Shown here: positions 26,407 to 35,151 of the stretch, piece by piece | How positions within the stretch are numbered: position 1 is the stretch's first letter | Layout: every line of letters starts with the position of its first letter | Origin: Nesterenkonia sandarakina | GTDB taxonomy: Bacteria; Actinomycetota; Actinomycetes; Actinomycetales; Micrococcaceae | Length of the DNA stretch: 64,000 nucleotides | NCBI RefSeq assembly: GCF_003003175.1 | Contig: NZ_PVTY01000013.1 | Coordinates: 1-64,000 of the forward strand | Direction of reading: 5' to 3' | Made by a program: the position numbers and the translations under genes | Notes under the pieces: generated by a model | Told to the model about the DNA's origin: nothing | The model's database searches: none | Seen by the model: the letters and a program-made list of their open reading frames with translations, nothing else

Positions 26407-27453
26407 ATGGCCACCAACCCGCTGACCGATCGCCTCGATGCTGGACCTGTCATCTGCGCCGAAGGGTTCCTCTTCGAGCTCGAACGGCGCGGCTACCTCA
26501 CCGCGGGAGAGTTCGTCCCCGAGGTGGCGCTGGAGGACCCCGAGGCGCTGCGCGCCCTGCACCGGGACTTCCAGCGCGCCGGCTCCGACATCGTCGAGGC
26601 GTTCACCTATAACGGGCACCGCGAGAAGATGCGGGTCATCGGCAAGGAGGATCTGCTCGAGCCGCTGAACCGCTCGGCTCTGCAGATCGCCCGTGAGGTC
26701 GCCGACGCACGCCCCGGGGATCTGATGGCCGGCAACATCTCCAACACCAACATCTGGGACCCGACCGACGCCCAGCGCCAGAACGAGGTGCGCTCAATGT
26801 TCGAGGAGATGGTCGACTGGGCGGTGCAGGAGGGCGCAGACCTGATCATCGGTGAGACGTTCTACTACGCCGGCGAGGCGCTCGCGGCCCTCGAGGCGGC
26901 ACGGTCCTCCGGACTCCCGGTGGTGCTCACCCTGGCCCCGATGGCCTTCGAAGAGATGGCCGACGGACTCGGCGTGGTCGAGACCTGCCAGCGCCTGGAG
27001 CAGGCCGGAGCCGACGTCGTCGGGCTCAACTGCTTCCGCGGGCCGGACACGATGATGCCGTGGCTGCGTCAGATCCGGGAGGCCGTCTCCTGCCACGTCG
27101 CCGCGCTGCCCGTGCCCTACCGCACCACGCAGAGCGAACCGACCTTCTTCAACCTCTCCGATGTGCGCGCCAGCGTGCCCTCCCCGCACGGCCGGACCTT
27201 TCCCACCGCGCTGGATCCGCTGTTCACCAATCGCTATGAGATCGGCGCGTTCGCCAAGGAGGCCTACGACCTGGGGATCAACTACCTGGGCGTCTGCTGC
27301 GGCGCCTCACCGATGCACATCCGTGAGACCTCCGAAGCCGTGGGCCGCAGCACCGAAGCCAGCCGCTACTCCGAACGTATGGAGAACCATTTCATGTACG
27401 GCTCTCATGACCGGCTGCCCGAACACATCCGGTCCCTGGGCGATCGGGCCTGA
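26407..27453 (+). CDS. Homocysteine S-methyltransferase family protein (BHMT-like)
   Basis: A 348-residue zinc-dependent TIM barrel transferring a methyl group to homocysteine to give methionine. The zinc cysteines are present: VGLNCF (one Cys) and GVCCGASP near the C-terminus (the paired Cys). Sequence flavour (EGFLFELERRGYLTAGEFVPEVALE at the start) resembles betaine-homocysteine methyltransferases more than S-methylmethionine-using MmuM, so glycine betaine, a common osmolyte, is a plausible donor. I chose the ATG at 26407, with GAAGGAG just ahead, over one 36 bases upstream. The metQNI methionine importer lies 3 kb downstream. Confidence 0.82.
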   Translation: MATNPLTDRLDAGPVICAEGFLFELERRGYLTAGEFVPEVALEDPEALRALHRDFQRAGSDIVEAFTYNGHREKMRVIGKEDLLEPLNRSALQIAREVADARPGDLMAGNISNTNIWDPTDAQRQNEVRSMFEEMVDWAVQEGADLIIGETFYYAGEALAALEAARSSGLPVVLTLAPMAFEEMADGLGVVETCQRLEQAGADVVGLNCFRGPDTMMPWLRQIREAVSCHVAALPVPYRTTQSEPTFFNLSDVRASVPSPHGRTFPTALDPLFTNRYEIGAFAKEAYDLGINYLGVCCGASPMHIRETSEAVGRSTEASRYSERMENHFMYGSHDRLPEHIRSLGDRA

Positions 27454-27485
27454 GCGCCACCAGAACCTGACGTAGCCTGAGGGGG

Positions 27486-30050
27486 ATGCGTGACCAGGAC
27501 CCCTTTGAGCTGCTGCGCCGTGCGGGTCTGACGGCTGAGATCGGCGACGCCGGTCCGCTGCGCCACGTCCGGACCCTGCCGGCGCGACAGGCGCACACCG
27601 CCGACTGGCCCGACTGGGTTCCCACCGAGCTGCGCGCGGGCTACCGCCAGCTGGGCGTCTCCGGGCTCTACACCCACCAGGTGAGCGCCGCGGAGGCGCT
27701 GCATGCCGGGCGCCACACGATCCTGGCCACCGGCACGGCGTCGGGCAAGTCCCTGGGCACCCAGCTGCCCGGCCTCGCCGAGATCTGCGGGGGCCCGCGC
27801 GGGGAGCTGCCGGGGTCAGCGGCCGGCGGCGCTGGCGGGTTCGGCGGCCCTGGCGGGTCTGGAGAAGCCGGGGACGCCGCGGCTCCGCGCGTGTCCGGCT
27901 CGGCCTTCGGAAGCGTCGGCCCTCCGTCCAGCGTGGGCACCACCATGCTCTACCTCTCCCCCACCAAGGCGCTGGCGGCCGACCAGCTGGACGCGCTGAC
28001 CCAGCTCGCCGAGGCCACGGGGCCTGCCGGGACCCAGGGCGGCATCCGTCCGGCCGCCTATGACGGGGACACCGATCCGGCCGAGCGCCGCTGGATCCGC
28101 CAGCACGCCAATGTGGTGCTGACCAATCCCGACATGCTCAACGTCGGGATCCTGCCCAACCACCGGGCCTGGGCCCGGTTCTTCGCGCGGCTGCGCTATG
28201 TGATCATCGACGAGGCGCACAGCTGCCGCGGGATCTTCGGCTCCCACATCGCGCTGCTGCTGCGCCGGCTGCGGCGGATCTGCGCGCACTACGGGGCCCA
28301 CCCCGTCTTCACCGGAGCCTCGGCCACCAGCGGTGACCCGGCGACGTCGTTCTCCCGGCTCATCGGCCACCCGGACGCCGCGGTCCAGGCCATCACCGAG
28401 GACGCCTCCCCGCACGGAGCGGTGGACGTCTACCTCTGGGAAGCCTCCTACTCCGCGCTGACCGGGGACAACGCGGCGCCGCTGAAACGCAGCCTCACCG
28501 TGGAGGCCGCCGACATCCTCACCGACCTGGTGGTCGCCGGACACCGGACGCTGGCGTTCATCAGATCCCGCCGCGGAGCCGAGACCATCGCGCAGATCGC
28601 CGCCGATTCGCTCGCCGAGGTGGACCGCGACCTGCGCGGACGGGTGGCCGCCTACCGCTCCGGGTATCTCAAGGAGGAGCGTCGCGAGCTCGAGGACGCG
28701 CTGCGCGAGGGCCGGCTGCTCGGCGTCGCGTCCACGCCTGCCCTGGAGCTGGGCATCGACATCTCGGGCCTGGACGCGGTGATCATCGCCGGCTGGCCCG
28801 GCACCCGCGCCTCGTTCTTCCAGCAGCTGGGCCGCGCCGGACGTTCCGGCCAGCGCGGAGCCGCCTTCTTCATCGCCGGGGACGACCCGTTGGACTCGTA
28901 TCTGCTGGACCACCCCGAGGCGATCTTCGACACCGCGGTCGAGGATGCGGTCACCGATCCCACCAACCCGCATGTCGCCGCGCCGCATATCCTCGCCGCG
29001 GCCCAGGAGCTGCCGCTGACCACCTCTGACCTGGGGCTCTTCGAGGCCTGGCTGATCGAGTCGCTCACCGAGCAGGGGCATCTGCGGCGCCGGCCACGCG
29101 GCTGGTTCTTCGCCCACGACGACGTCTCCGCCGCCGCCTGGGTGAAGCTGCGCTCCGACGGGGGCGGTCCCTACACGATCGTGAACTCTGAAGACGGCAC
29201 CGTGATCGGCGACATGGGCTCCGCCCAGGCCCAGCCGCAGGCGCATCCGGGGGCCGTCTATGTCCATCAGGGGCGCAGCTACATCGTGGAGGAGCTGGAC
29301 CGTCAGAACAGCGCGGTGCTGGTCTTCCCGGCGAGCCCGCCCTATTACACCCAGGCCCGGGAGACCACCTCGATCGAGGTGCTGCAGGTCGAGGAGGCCG
29401 CCGACTGGGGTCGCTACCGGCTGCACTCCGGCATGGTCGAGGTCACCAGCACCGTGGTCGGCTTCCAGCGCAAGGCGCTGGGCTCCTCGGAGGTGCTCTC
29501 CGACGAGCCGCTGGACCTGCCGCCCTCCTCGTTGCGCACCCAGGCGATGTGGATCACCGCCCCGGAGACCGCGCTCGCGGACGCCGGGGTGATCCCGGAG
29601 CACGTGCCGGGGGCGCTTCATGCCGCCGAGCATGCCATGATCGGGCTGCTGCCGCTGCTGACCTCCGGGGACCGCTGGGACATCGGCGGAGTCTCCACCG
29701 CGCTGCATCGGGACACGGAGCTGCCCACGATCTTCGTCTACGACGGCCACCCCGGTGGCGCCGGATTCGCGCGACGCGGCTTCGAGCTGGCCGCCGAATG
29801 GATCAGCGCCACCGCCGAGACCATCGCGGGCTGCGACTGCGCCACCGGGTGCCCCTCCTGCGTGCAGTCGCCGAAATGCGGCAATAAGAACAACCCGCTG
29901 GAGAAGCAGCCGGCGCTGAACCTGCTGCGCGCGATCCTGGCCTCCCGGCCCGAGGAATCCGCCCCCGGCTCGGGCTCGGGGTCAGCTCCGTGGCCTGCTC
30001 GAGAGTCTGCTCCGGGGTCCGCGCCGGGCTCCCCGGGGGCCCAGCACTGA
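27486..30050 (+). CDS. DEAD/DEAH-box helicase with DUF1998 (MrfA/Hrq1-like)
   Basis: An 854-residue superfamily 2 DNA helicase. Walker A is TGTASGKS (82-89), Walker B DEAH (242-245, IIDEAHSC), motif V TPALELGIDI and motif VI QQLGRAGRSGQRG. The C-terminal DUF1998 domain ends in a zinc-type cluster (CDCATGCPSCVQSPKCG). Relatives such as B. subtilis MrfA repair mitomycin-C damage; the actinobacterial family also sits next to Tad genes, as here 4.5 kb on. Between Walker A and motif Ia there is a Gly/Ala/Pro-rich insert (about 103-150), and the last 25 residues are Ser/Gly/Pro-rich. No Shine-Dalgarno of usual spacing; TAGCCT lies 7 bases before the ATG, suggesting leaderless translation. Confidence 0.9.
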   Translation: MRDQDPFELLRRAGLTAEIGDAGPLRHVRTLPARQAHTADWPDWVPTELRAGYRQLGVSGLYTHQVSAAEALHAGRHTILATGTASGKSLGTQLPGLAEICGGPRGELPGSAAGGAGGFGGPGGSGEAGDAAAPRVSGSAFGSVGPPSSVGTTMLYLSPTKALAADQLDALTQLAEATGPAGTQGGIRPAAYDGDTDPAERRWIRQHANVVLTNPDMLNVGILPNHRAWARFFARLRYVIIDEAHSCRGIFGSHIALLLRRLRRICAHYGAHPVFTGASATSGDPATSFSRLIGHPDAAVQAITEDASPHGAVDVYLWEASYSALTGDNAAPLKRSLTVEAADILTDLVVAGHRTLAFIRSRRGAETIAQIAADSLAEVDRDLRGRVAAYRSGYLKEERRELEDALREGRLLGVASTPALELGIDISGLDAVIIAGWPGTRASFFQQLGRAGRSGQRGAAFFIAGDDPLDSYLLDHPEAIFDTAVEDAVTDPTNPHVAAPHILAAAQELPLTTSDLGLFEAWLIESLTEQGHLRRRPRGWFFAHDDVSAAAWVKLRSDGGGPYTIVNSEDGTVIGDMGSAQAQPQAHPGAVYVHQGRSYIVEELDRQNSAVLVFPASPPYYTQARETTSIEVLQVEEAADWGRYRLHSGMVEVTSTVVGFQRKALGSSEVLSDEPLDLPPSSLRTQAMWITAPETALADAGVIPEHVPGALHAAEHAMIGLLPLLTSGDRWDIGGVSTALHRDTELPTIFVYDGHPGGAGFARRGFELAAEWISATAETIAGCDCATGCPSCVQSPKCGNKNNPLEKQPALNLLRAILASRPEESAPGSGSGSAPWPARESAPGSAPGSPGAQH

Positions 30051-30442
30051 ACACACCCGAGTCCGTGACGCAATATGAATGCGCGCTGTGCGGGGCTTGA
30101 ACGTGAGCTACGATTGAACCTGCTTCAAGAGAAGTGACCTGGAGATCCGCCGTCGGCGGTGATCCGACGATCCGTTCACGGTCACTCACCAACCCCATGT
30201 TCAAGGGTGGTCCCGGATCACGAAGCGGCTTGTTCTCACCATCGGTGGAGCCCGGGAGGCTCAGCCGTGGTGCTGACTGGGACAGGCAAGAGCAGCGTCG
30301 AAAGGACACCACCACACCCGCACTCATCGGTGCACCCTCTGTTCGCGCGTGAACATTCGCGAGCTCCCCAGGCACATCTCCCTGGGCACCCCTGTCATCT
30401 TTTCGGGCAAAGATCTGCCCGCACACAGCATAAGGATCACTC
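30051..30442 (+). promoter_or_regulatory. Structured 390-nt leader of metQNI, candidate riboswitch
   Basis: No gene fits here. The region can fold into a compact three-helix element: P1 GCTTC (30122-30126) with GAAGC (30222-30226), P2 GTGACC (30134-30139) with GGTCAC (30180-30185), P3 ACCaACCC (30188-30195) with GGGTGGT (30205-30211). P1 is followed by AAGAG (30127-30131), and P3 resembles the AACCC...GGGTG arm of SAM-I/SAM-IV aptamers. Three more hairpins follow (30248-30262, 30367-30386 and 30403-30420). AAGGA at about 30432 serves metQ. SAM sensing is a hypothesis from the methionine transport context; the match to known aptamers is incomplete. Confidence 0.45.
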
Positions 30443-31435
30443 ATGACTCATCAGCAGACCTCATCCGGGCCCACCGCCGACCGCCCTCAGCGCGGGCTGA
30501 GCATCCTGGCCGTCAGCGCCACCCTCGCCCTGGCGCTGAGCAGCTGCAGCGCCTTCGACCGCGGCGGCGACGAGACCGAGGCCGCCCCGGACGATCAGCA
30601 GGAGTTCACCATCGGCGTCGTCGGCGCCAACGAGAGCCACCGCGAGGTCGAGCGGATCGCCGAGGAGGAGCTCGGCTACGAGATCGAACTCGTCGAGTTC
30701 ACCGAATACACCCAGCCGAACCCGGCGTTGACCAGCGGTGACATCGACGCCAACTGGTTCCAGCACATCGCGTACCTGGCGGACTACAACGTCAGCTCCG
30801 GCGAGGACCTGCAGCCCATCGGCTCCACCGCGGCGGTGCCGCTGACCCTGTACTCCAACGAGTACACCGATGTCAGCGAGTTCACGGAAGGGGACACCAT
30901 CGCGATCCCCAATGACGCGGTGAACCAGGGGCGCGCCATCAACACCCTTGTGGCCGCCGGTCTGCTGGAGCTCTCGGAGGAGACCCGCCAGCCCGAGCCG
31001 CGCCACATCGACGAGGAGGCCTCCACCGTGACGGTTCAGCCGGTCGCCGCGCAGCAGACGGTCAACGCGCTGGAGTCGGTGGAGGGCTCGATCATCAACA
31101 ACAACTTCGCCCAGGACGCCGAGCTCGACCCCGAGGGCGACGGCATCTTCGCCGATGACCCGACCGACGCCGCGGCGTTCCCCTACATCAACGCCTTCGT
31201 CGCCCGCGCCGAGGACAGCGACAACGAGGCGCTGCGCGAGATCGCCGCGGTCTACCACGATGAGCGGGTGCTTGAGATCGATGCGGAGCTCTCCGCCGAC
31301 ACCTCGGTCCCCGCCTCGGAGGTCACCGCCGAGCAGCTCCAGGAAGCCCTGGTGGACTACGAGGATTCGCTGCGCAGCGCCGAGGGCGAGTCCGGCGCTG
31401 AGGGTGACGATGAGGAAGCGGACGACGACGCGTGA
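30443..31435 (+). CDS. metQ: Methionine ABC transporter substrate-binding lipoprotein MetQ (NlpA family)
   Basis: A 330-residue extracytoplasmic binding protein. The signal peptide ends in the lipobox ALSSC with Cys35. The NlpA fold is evident: FTIGVVGANESHREVERIAEEELG, GDIDANWFQHIAYLADYN, AAVPLTLYS, GDTIAIPNDAVNQGRAI and SIINNNFAQ. It lacks one common feature, a basic surface: the mature protein is strongly acidic and ends in a Glu/Asp-rich tail, in line with a halotolerant host. Its stop overlaps the metN GTG by 4 bases. Confidence 0.93.
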   Translation: MTHQQTSSGPTADRPQRGLSILAVSATLALALSSCSAFDRGGDETEAAPDDQQEFTIGVVGANESHREVERIAEEELGYEIELVEFTEYTQPNPALTSGDIDANWFQHIAYLADYNVSSGEDLQPIGSTAAVPLTLYSNEYTDVSEFTEGDTIAIPNDAVNQGRAINTLVAAGLLELSEETRQPEPRHIDEEASTVTVQPVAAQQTVNALESVEGSIINNNFAQDAELDPEGDGIFADDPTDAAAFPYINAFVARAEDSDNEALREIAAVYHDERVLEIDAELSADTSVPASEVTAEQLQEALVDYEDSLRSAEGESGAEGDDEEADDDA

Positions 31436-32460
31436 GCACAGCTCCGCTCATCGAGTTCAACAATGTCTCCCGCACCTTCGGGACGGGAGACAAGAAGGTC
31501 ACCGCGGTCGACGACGTGAGCCTGCGCGTCGACCGCGGTGAGGTCTATGGCGTCATCGGGTTCTCCGGGGCCGGGAAGTCCACACTGATCAGGCTGATCA
31601 ACGGGCTCGAACGCCCCACCGCGGGGTCGGTCCACGTGCTGGGCCAGGAGATCTCCGCCATGCGTGAGGGGCAGCTGACCAAGGTCCGCTCCCGGATCGG
31701 CATGGTCTTCCAACAGTTCAACCTGTTCCACTCCCGGAACGTGGCAGGCAATGTCGCGTATCCGCTGAAGGTGGCCGGGTGGAAGAAGCCCGAGCGCGAG
31801 GCCCGGGTGGAGGAGCTGCTGGACTTCGTGGGGCTGGCCGACAAGGCCACCCAGTACCCGGAGCAGCTCTCCGGCGGGCAGAAACAGCGCGTCGGGATCG
31901 CCCGTGCGCTCGCTGCCAAGCCGGACATCCTCCTGGCCGATGAGTCCACCTCCGCGCTGGACCCCAACACCACCGGCGAGGTCCTGCGACTGCTGCGCCG
32001 CGCGAACGAGGAGCTCGGCATCACCATCGTGGCGATCACGCACGAGATGGAGGTCATCCGTTCCATCGCGGACCGGGTGGCCGTGATGGACCAGGGACGG
32101 ATCGTGGAGTCCGGGCTGGTCTATGACGTCTTCTCCAGCCCGCGCGAGTCCAAGGACGCCAGCTTCGTCGGCGCGGCCTTGAAGAACCGCCCGACGTCGG
32201 AGGATGTGCGGCGGATCCGCGGGCACGCCACCGGTCGGCTCGTGGTGGTCTCGCTGCAGAACGCCGGAGCCGTCAGCGCCGTGCTGGGCCAGGCGGTCTC
32301 GCACGGTGTGTCCTTCGAGATCGTGCACGGCGGCATGAACACGACCAAGAACGCGTCCTATGGGCTGCTGACCCTCGCCCTGGAAGGCGAGGTCAGCGCG
32401 GTGGAGGCCTTCGTCGCGGCGCTGAACTCCGCCGGAGAGGTCCAGGAGGTGCACGAATGA
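31432..32460 (+). CDS. metN: Methionine ABC transporter ATP-binding protein MetN
   Basis: A 342-residue ABC ATPase powering methionine import. Walker A GFSGAGKSTLIRLI (43-56), Q-loop GMVFQQFNLF, signature LSGGQKQRVGIARAL, Walker B ILLADESTSALD and switch ITHEME are all intact. After about residue 260 comes the regulatory NIL domain (RLVVVSLQNAGAVSAVLGQA to the end), which binds L-methionine and causes trans-inhibition in homologues. GTG start inside the metQ stop region; its own stop overlaps metI by 4 bases. A textbook metQNI operon. Confidence 0.95.
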   Translation: MSTAPLIEFNNVSRTFGTGDKKVTAVDDVSLRVDRGEVYGVIGFSGAGKSTLIRLINGLERPTAGSVHVLGQEISAMREGQLTKVRSRIGMVFQQFNLFHSRNVAGNVAYPLKVAGWKKPEREARVEELLDFVGLADKATQYPEQLSGGQKQRVGIARALAAKPDILLADESTSALDPNTTGEVLRLLRRANEELGITIVAITHEMEVIRSIADRVAVMDQGRIVESGLVYDVFSSPRESKDASFVGAALKNRPTSEDVRRIRGHATGRLVVVSLQNAGAVSAVLGQAVSHGVSFEIVHGGMNTTKNASYGLLTLALEGEVSAVEAFVAALNSAGEVQEVHE

Positions 32461-33134
32461 TCGACACATACCGAGCTCTGGACTGGAGCTACTACGGGCC
32501 CGAGCTGCTCTCGGCCATCGCCGACACCATCTACATGGTCGCGTGGGCCTTCCTCCTCGGCGGGTTCATCGGTCTCGCCATCGGGCTCACGCTCTACACC
32601 ACGCGGGACGGCGGGCTGCTCTCGAACAAGGCCGCCTATATGGCGATGAACTTCGTCGTGAACCTGATCCGACCGATCCCGTTCGTGATCCTGATCGCCG
32701 CGCTGCAGCCTGTGACCATCTACGTGATCGGTTCCGGGATCGGCAACGATGCGGTGATTTTCGTGATGATCTGGGCCTCCACCTTCGCGATCGCCCGGAT
32801 CGTGGAGCAGAACCTGGTCTCGATCGACCCCGGGGTGATCGAGGCAGCCCGCGCCATGGGCGCATCCCGGCTGCGCATCATTCTCACGGTGCTGCTGCCG
32901 GAGGCGCTGGGCCCGCTGATCCTGGGGTATACCTTTGTGATCATCGCGCTCACCGACATGTCGGCGCTGGCGGGCATCATCGGCGGCGGCGGCATCGGCA
33001 ACTTCGCCATCGTCGAGGGCTACAACCGGTTCAATCCGGAAGTGACCTGGCTGGCGGTGATCGTGGTGATCATCTTCGTCCAGTCGCTGCAGCTGGTGGG
33101 CAACTGGGCGGCGCGCAAGGTGATGCGGCGCTGA
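32457..33134 (+). CDS. metI: Methionine ABC transporter permease MetI
   Basis: A 225-residue inner-membrane permease with five predicted spans. The EAA loop that docks to MetN is EAARAMGASRLRIILTVLLP. Sequences such as FVVNLIRPIPFVILIAALQP and LTDMSALAGIIGGGGIGNFAI are typical of MetI. It is the last gene of the operon; a 9-bp perfect hairpin follows 10 bases after its stop. Confidence 0.94.
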   Translation: MIDTYRALDWSYYGPELLSAIADTIYMVAWAFLLGGFIGLAIGLTLYTTRDGGLLSNKAAYMAMNFVVNLIRPIPFVILIAALQPVTIYVIGSGIGNDAVIFVMIWASTFAIARIVEQNLVSIDPGVIEAARAMGASRLRIILTVLLPEALGPLILGYTFVIIALTDMSALAGIIGGGGIGNFAIVEGYNRFNPEVTWLAVIVVIIFVQSLQLVGNWAARKVMRR

Positions 33135-33144
33135 CCGGCCTGTT

Positions 33145-33165
33145 CGGCGGCACGCCGTGCCGCCG
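33145..33165 (+). terminator. metQNI terminator hairpin
   Basis: CGGCGGCAC (33145-33153) and GTGCCGCCG (33157-33165) with a 3-nt loop, 10 bases past the metI stop. Confidence 0.65.
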
Positions 33166-33231
33166 TCGTCGTTCCTGATCTCTGCTCACCTATCTCTGCT
33201 CTCTGTCCATGCACCACGGAAGGATTCATCC

Positions 33232-34254
33232 ATGACTCTGCGTTCCATCACCTTGGGAACCGGCCAGCATCAGCTCGAGACATCGGCGCTGGGTTATGGC
33301 GCGATGTCACTGGCCGGCGCCTATGGGGCCATCAGCGAGGCGGATTCGCTGGAGCTGCTGGACCACGTGGCCCGGCGCGAGGTCACCTTCCTGGACACCG
33401 CGAACATCTACGGCGACGGCGAGAGCGAGCGGGTGCTGGGGACCTTCCTGAAGCACCGACGCGAGGAGTTCGTGCTGGCGACCAAGGTGGGCATCGAGAA
33501 GGGCGCCGGGGTCGGCAAGCGCCGGGCCCGAGGCGACGCGGCGTACATCAAGGACCAGATCGATCAGAGTCTGCGCCGGCTGGGCACCGATCACGTGGAC
33601 CTCTACTACCTGCACCGGGTGGACCCTGAGACCCCGATCGAGGAGAGCGTCGGGGCCCTGGGCGAGCTGGTCACCGCGGGCAAGGTGCGCGCCATCGGAC
33701 TCTCGGAGGCCACCGGGGACGAGATCGCCCGCGGCCACGCGGTGCACCCGATCACGGCGGTGCAGAGCGAATGGAGCATCTTCGCCCGGGACGTGGAAGC
33801 CCATGTGCTCCCGACCTGTGCCCGGCTGGGGATCGGCTTCGTGCCGTACTCGCCGGTGGGCCGAGGACTGCTCACCGATTCCTTCGACGCGAAGGCCCTC
33901 CCCGCCGAGGACATCCGGCAGAACTTCCCGTGGTTCATGCCGGAGAACCTCCCGCAGAACGCCTCCCTCCTCGAACAGGTGCGCGCTGTCGCGGCGCGGC
34001 TGGACCTCCCCACCGCGGGGCTGGCCCTGGCCTGGCTGTATCAGCAGGCCAGCGCCCTGGGCGTGCAGATCTCCCCGATTCCGGGGACGCGCACGGCCGC
34101 GCACTGGGACGAGCTGCAGCACGGGGTGGACGTCGCCCTTCCCGGTGAGGCGCTGGCAGAGCTGGACGCGCTCGCCGGTCAGGTCTCCGGTGACCGCAGC
34201 TTCGACCCGCGCTGGGTCTCCGGCGGGCGTGAAGGGCTTCTCCCGCGCAGCTGA
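33232..34254 (+). CDS. Aldo/keto reductase
   Basis: A 340-residue NADPH-dependent (alpha/beta)8 oxidoreductase of the AKR11/13 type. The catalytic tetrad is visible in FLDTANIYGDGESE (Asp and Tyr), VLATKVG (Lys) and LYYLHRVDP (His). Later elements VQSEWSIF, GFVPYSPVGRGLL and ISPIPGTR contact the cofactor. The substrate is unknown. I chose the ATG at 33232, with AAGGA 7 bases before it; the frame is open 75 bases upstream but crosses the metQNI terminator zone. Confidence 0.88.
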   Translation: MTLRSITLGTGQHQLETSALGYGAMSLAGAYGAISEADSLELLDHVARREVTFLDTANIYGDGESERVLGTFLKHRREEFVLATKVGIEKGAGVGKRRARGDAAYIKDQIDQSLRRLGTDHVDLYYLHRVDPETPIEESVGALGELVTAGKVRAIGLSEATGDEIARGHAVHPITAVQSEWSIFARDVEAHVLPTCARLGIGFVPYSPVGRGLLTDSFDAKALPAEDIRQNFPWFMPENLPQNASLLEQVRAVAARLDLPTAGLALAWLYQQASALGVQISPIPGTRTAAHWDELQHGVDVALPGEALAELDALAGQVSGDRSFDPRWVSGGREGLLPRS

Positions 34255-34577
34255 GCGGGCGGGTGGCGTGCCCTGGGCCCGACGGGACGTGCACCGGGGC
34301 GCCCCGGGCCCCAACGGGCATCCATTGTGCGATTCGGCCGCGCTGTAGGGCAGTATGGCCGTAAAGACCTGCACAGATTGCACAATCGATGCTCAGCGGC
34401 GATCTTCCGTCGGGCCTGGACGTGGCCGAGCGGCAGGGTTTGCCCCAGCCCCGAGGTTCGCCTGGCCCCATCACGCCTCTCCACAGTGCGGCTCGTCTCG
34501 GGGGAATCGACGTCCGAGCGGCCAAGACTGATGAGGACCTGCAGTCAGCAGGCATCATTCGTCACGGAAGGTCGGTC
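34255..34577. other. Intergenic region upstream of the pilin genes
   Basis: About 320 bases. It begins with GC-rich hairpins that may end the aldo/keto reductase transcript (CCGGGGC/GCCCCGG at 34294-34307, flanked by GGGCCCG/CGGGCCC). It then holds two opposed copies of ATTGTGC(A/G)AT at 34324-34334 and 34377-34387. The rest, to the ribosome-binding site GGAAGG near 34565, shows no recognisable element. Confidence 0.5.
34324..34387. promoter_or_regulatory. Paired inverted ATTGTGC motifs, candidate operator of the pilin operon
   Basis: ATTGTGCGATT (34324-34334) and its near inverse GATTGCACAAT (34376-34386, itself GATTG-CA-CAATC) are about 53 bp apart, roughly five helical turns, with the space between suitable for a promoter. 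The regulator is unknown. Confidence 0.4.
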
Positions 34578-34817
34578 ATGGAACGCATCGTCACCGCACG
34601 CACCGCCAAGGGGAAGACTCCCACGCACACCACCCCGAAGAAGTCCGAACATCTGGCACAGCAGGTCCATCAGGAGGAGACCGGTCTCGCCACGGCGGAG
34701 TACGGCATCGTGATGCTCGCGGCCGTCGGGTTCGCCGGGCTGCTGGTCGCGGTGCTGAGCTCCGGCACCGCACGGGGACTGCTGACCGGCATCGTCGAAC
34801 GTGCGCTCTCGTTCTGA
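34578..34817 (+). CDS. DUF4244 Flp-type pilin-like protein
   Basis: A 79-residue small membrane protein. After a basic 35-residue head comes ETGLATAEYGIVMLAAVGFAG, a type IV/Flp prepilin-like hydrophobic segment with the conserved Glu at position 5 after the probable prepilin cleavage site (G-L-A-T-A-E-Y). This is the actinobacterial DUF4244 protein that precedes TadE genes. I chose the ATG at 34578 with GGAAGG upstream; the frame is open earlier but with no signal. It overlaps the next gene by 17 bases. Confidence 0.88.
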   Translation: MERIVTARTAKGKTPTHTTPKKSEHLAQQVHQEETGLATAEYGIVMLAAVGFAGLLVAVLSSGTARGLLTGIVERALSF

Positions 34818-35151
34818 GCGCGGGTCGATCAGCGCGGAGTTCGCGGTCGCGCTGCCGACGGTGGTGCTCGTGCTGCTGCTGGTGCTCTCGCTCGGTCTCC
34901 ACGGGGCGGCCCAGGTCACTCTGGAGACGGGGGCTCGGGCGGCGGCGCGGGAGCTGGCCCGCGGAGAGGACCCAGCCTCGGCGGAGGCGGCGGCTCGTCG
35001 GGTCGCCGGGGAGGAGGTGTCCTTCCGGCTGAGTCAGGAGCAGGGCTACGTCACCGTGACGCTCCTCCGGCCGGTGCGGGTGCTTGGCTGGGTCGAGGTC
35101 GCGATGACCCAGGACGCTGCGGCCACGGCCCGCGTCGAGGAGCTGCCATGA
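34801..35151 (+). CDS. TadE-like pilus assembly protein
   Basis: A 116-residue minor pseudopilin-like protein. RGSISAEFAVALPTVVLVLLLVLSLG (7-32) is a TadE-type membrane anchor with the conserved Glu after a Ser-Ala. The extracellular remainder is Ala/Arg/Glu-rich. GTG start inside the DUF4244 gene; stop overlaps the following gene by 4 bases, so the three are coupled. It would be a structural or assembly part of the Tad pilus whose motor genes are 9 kb away on the other strand. Confidence 0.85.
   Translation: MRSRSERGSISAEFAVALPTVVLVLLLVLSLGLHGAAQVTLETGARAAARELARGEDPASAEAAARRVAGEEVSFRLSQEQGYVTVTLLRPVRVLGWVEVAMTQDAAATARVEELP

Noticed and set aside
27816-29750. 644-residue minus-strand frame over the helicase
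   Set aside because: Antisense shadow; helicase motifs are on the plus strand.
30134-30352. Small open frame in the metQ leader as a gene or regulatory peptide
   Set aside because: No ribosome-binding site, no methionine codon run, and it overlaps the base-paired element.
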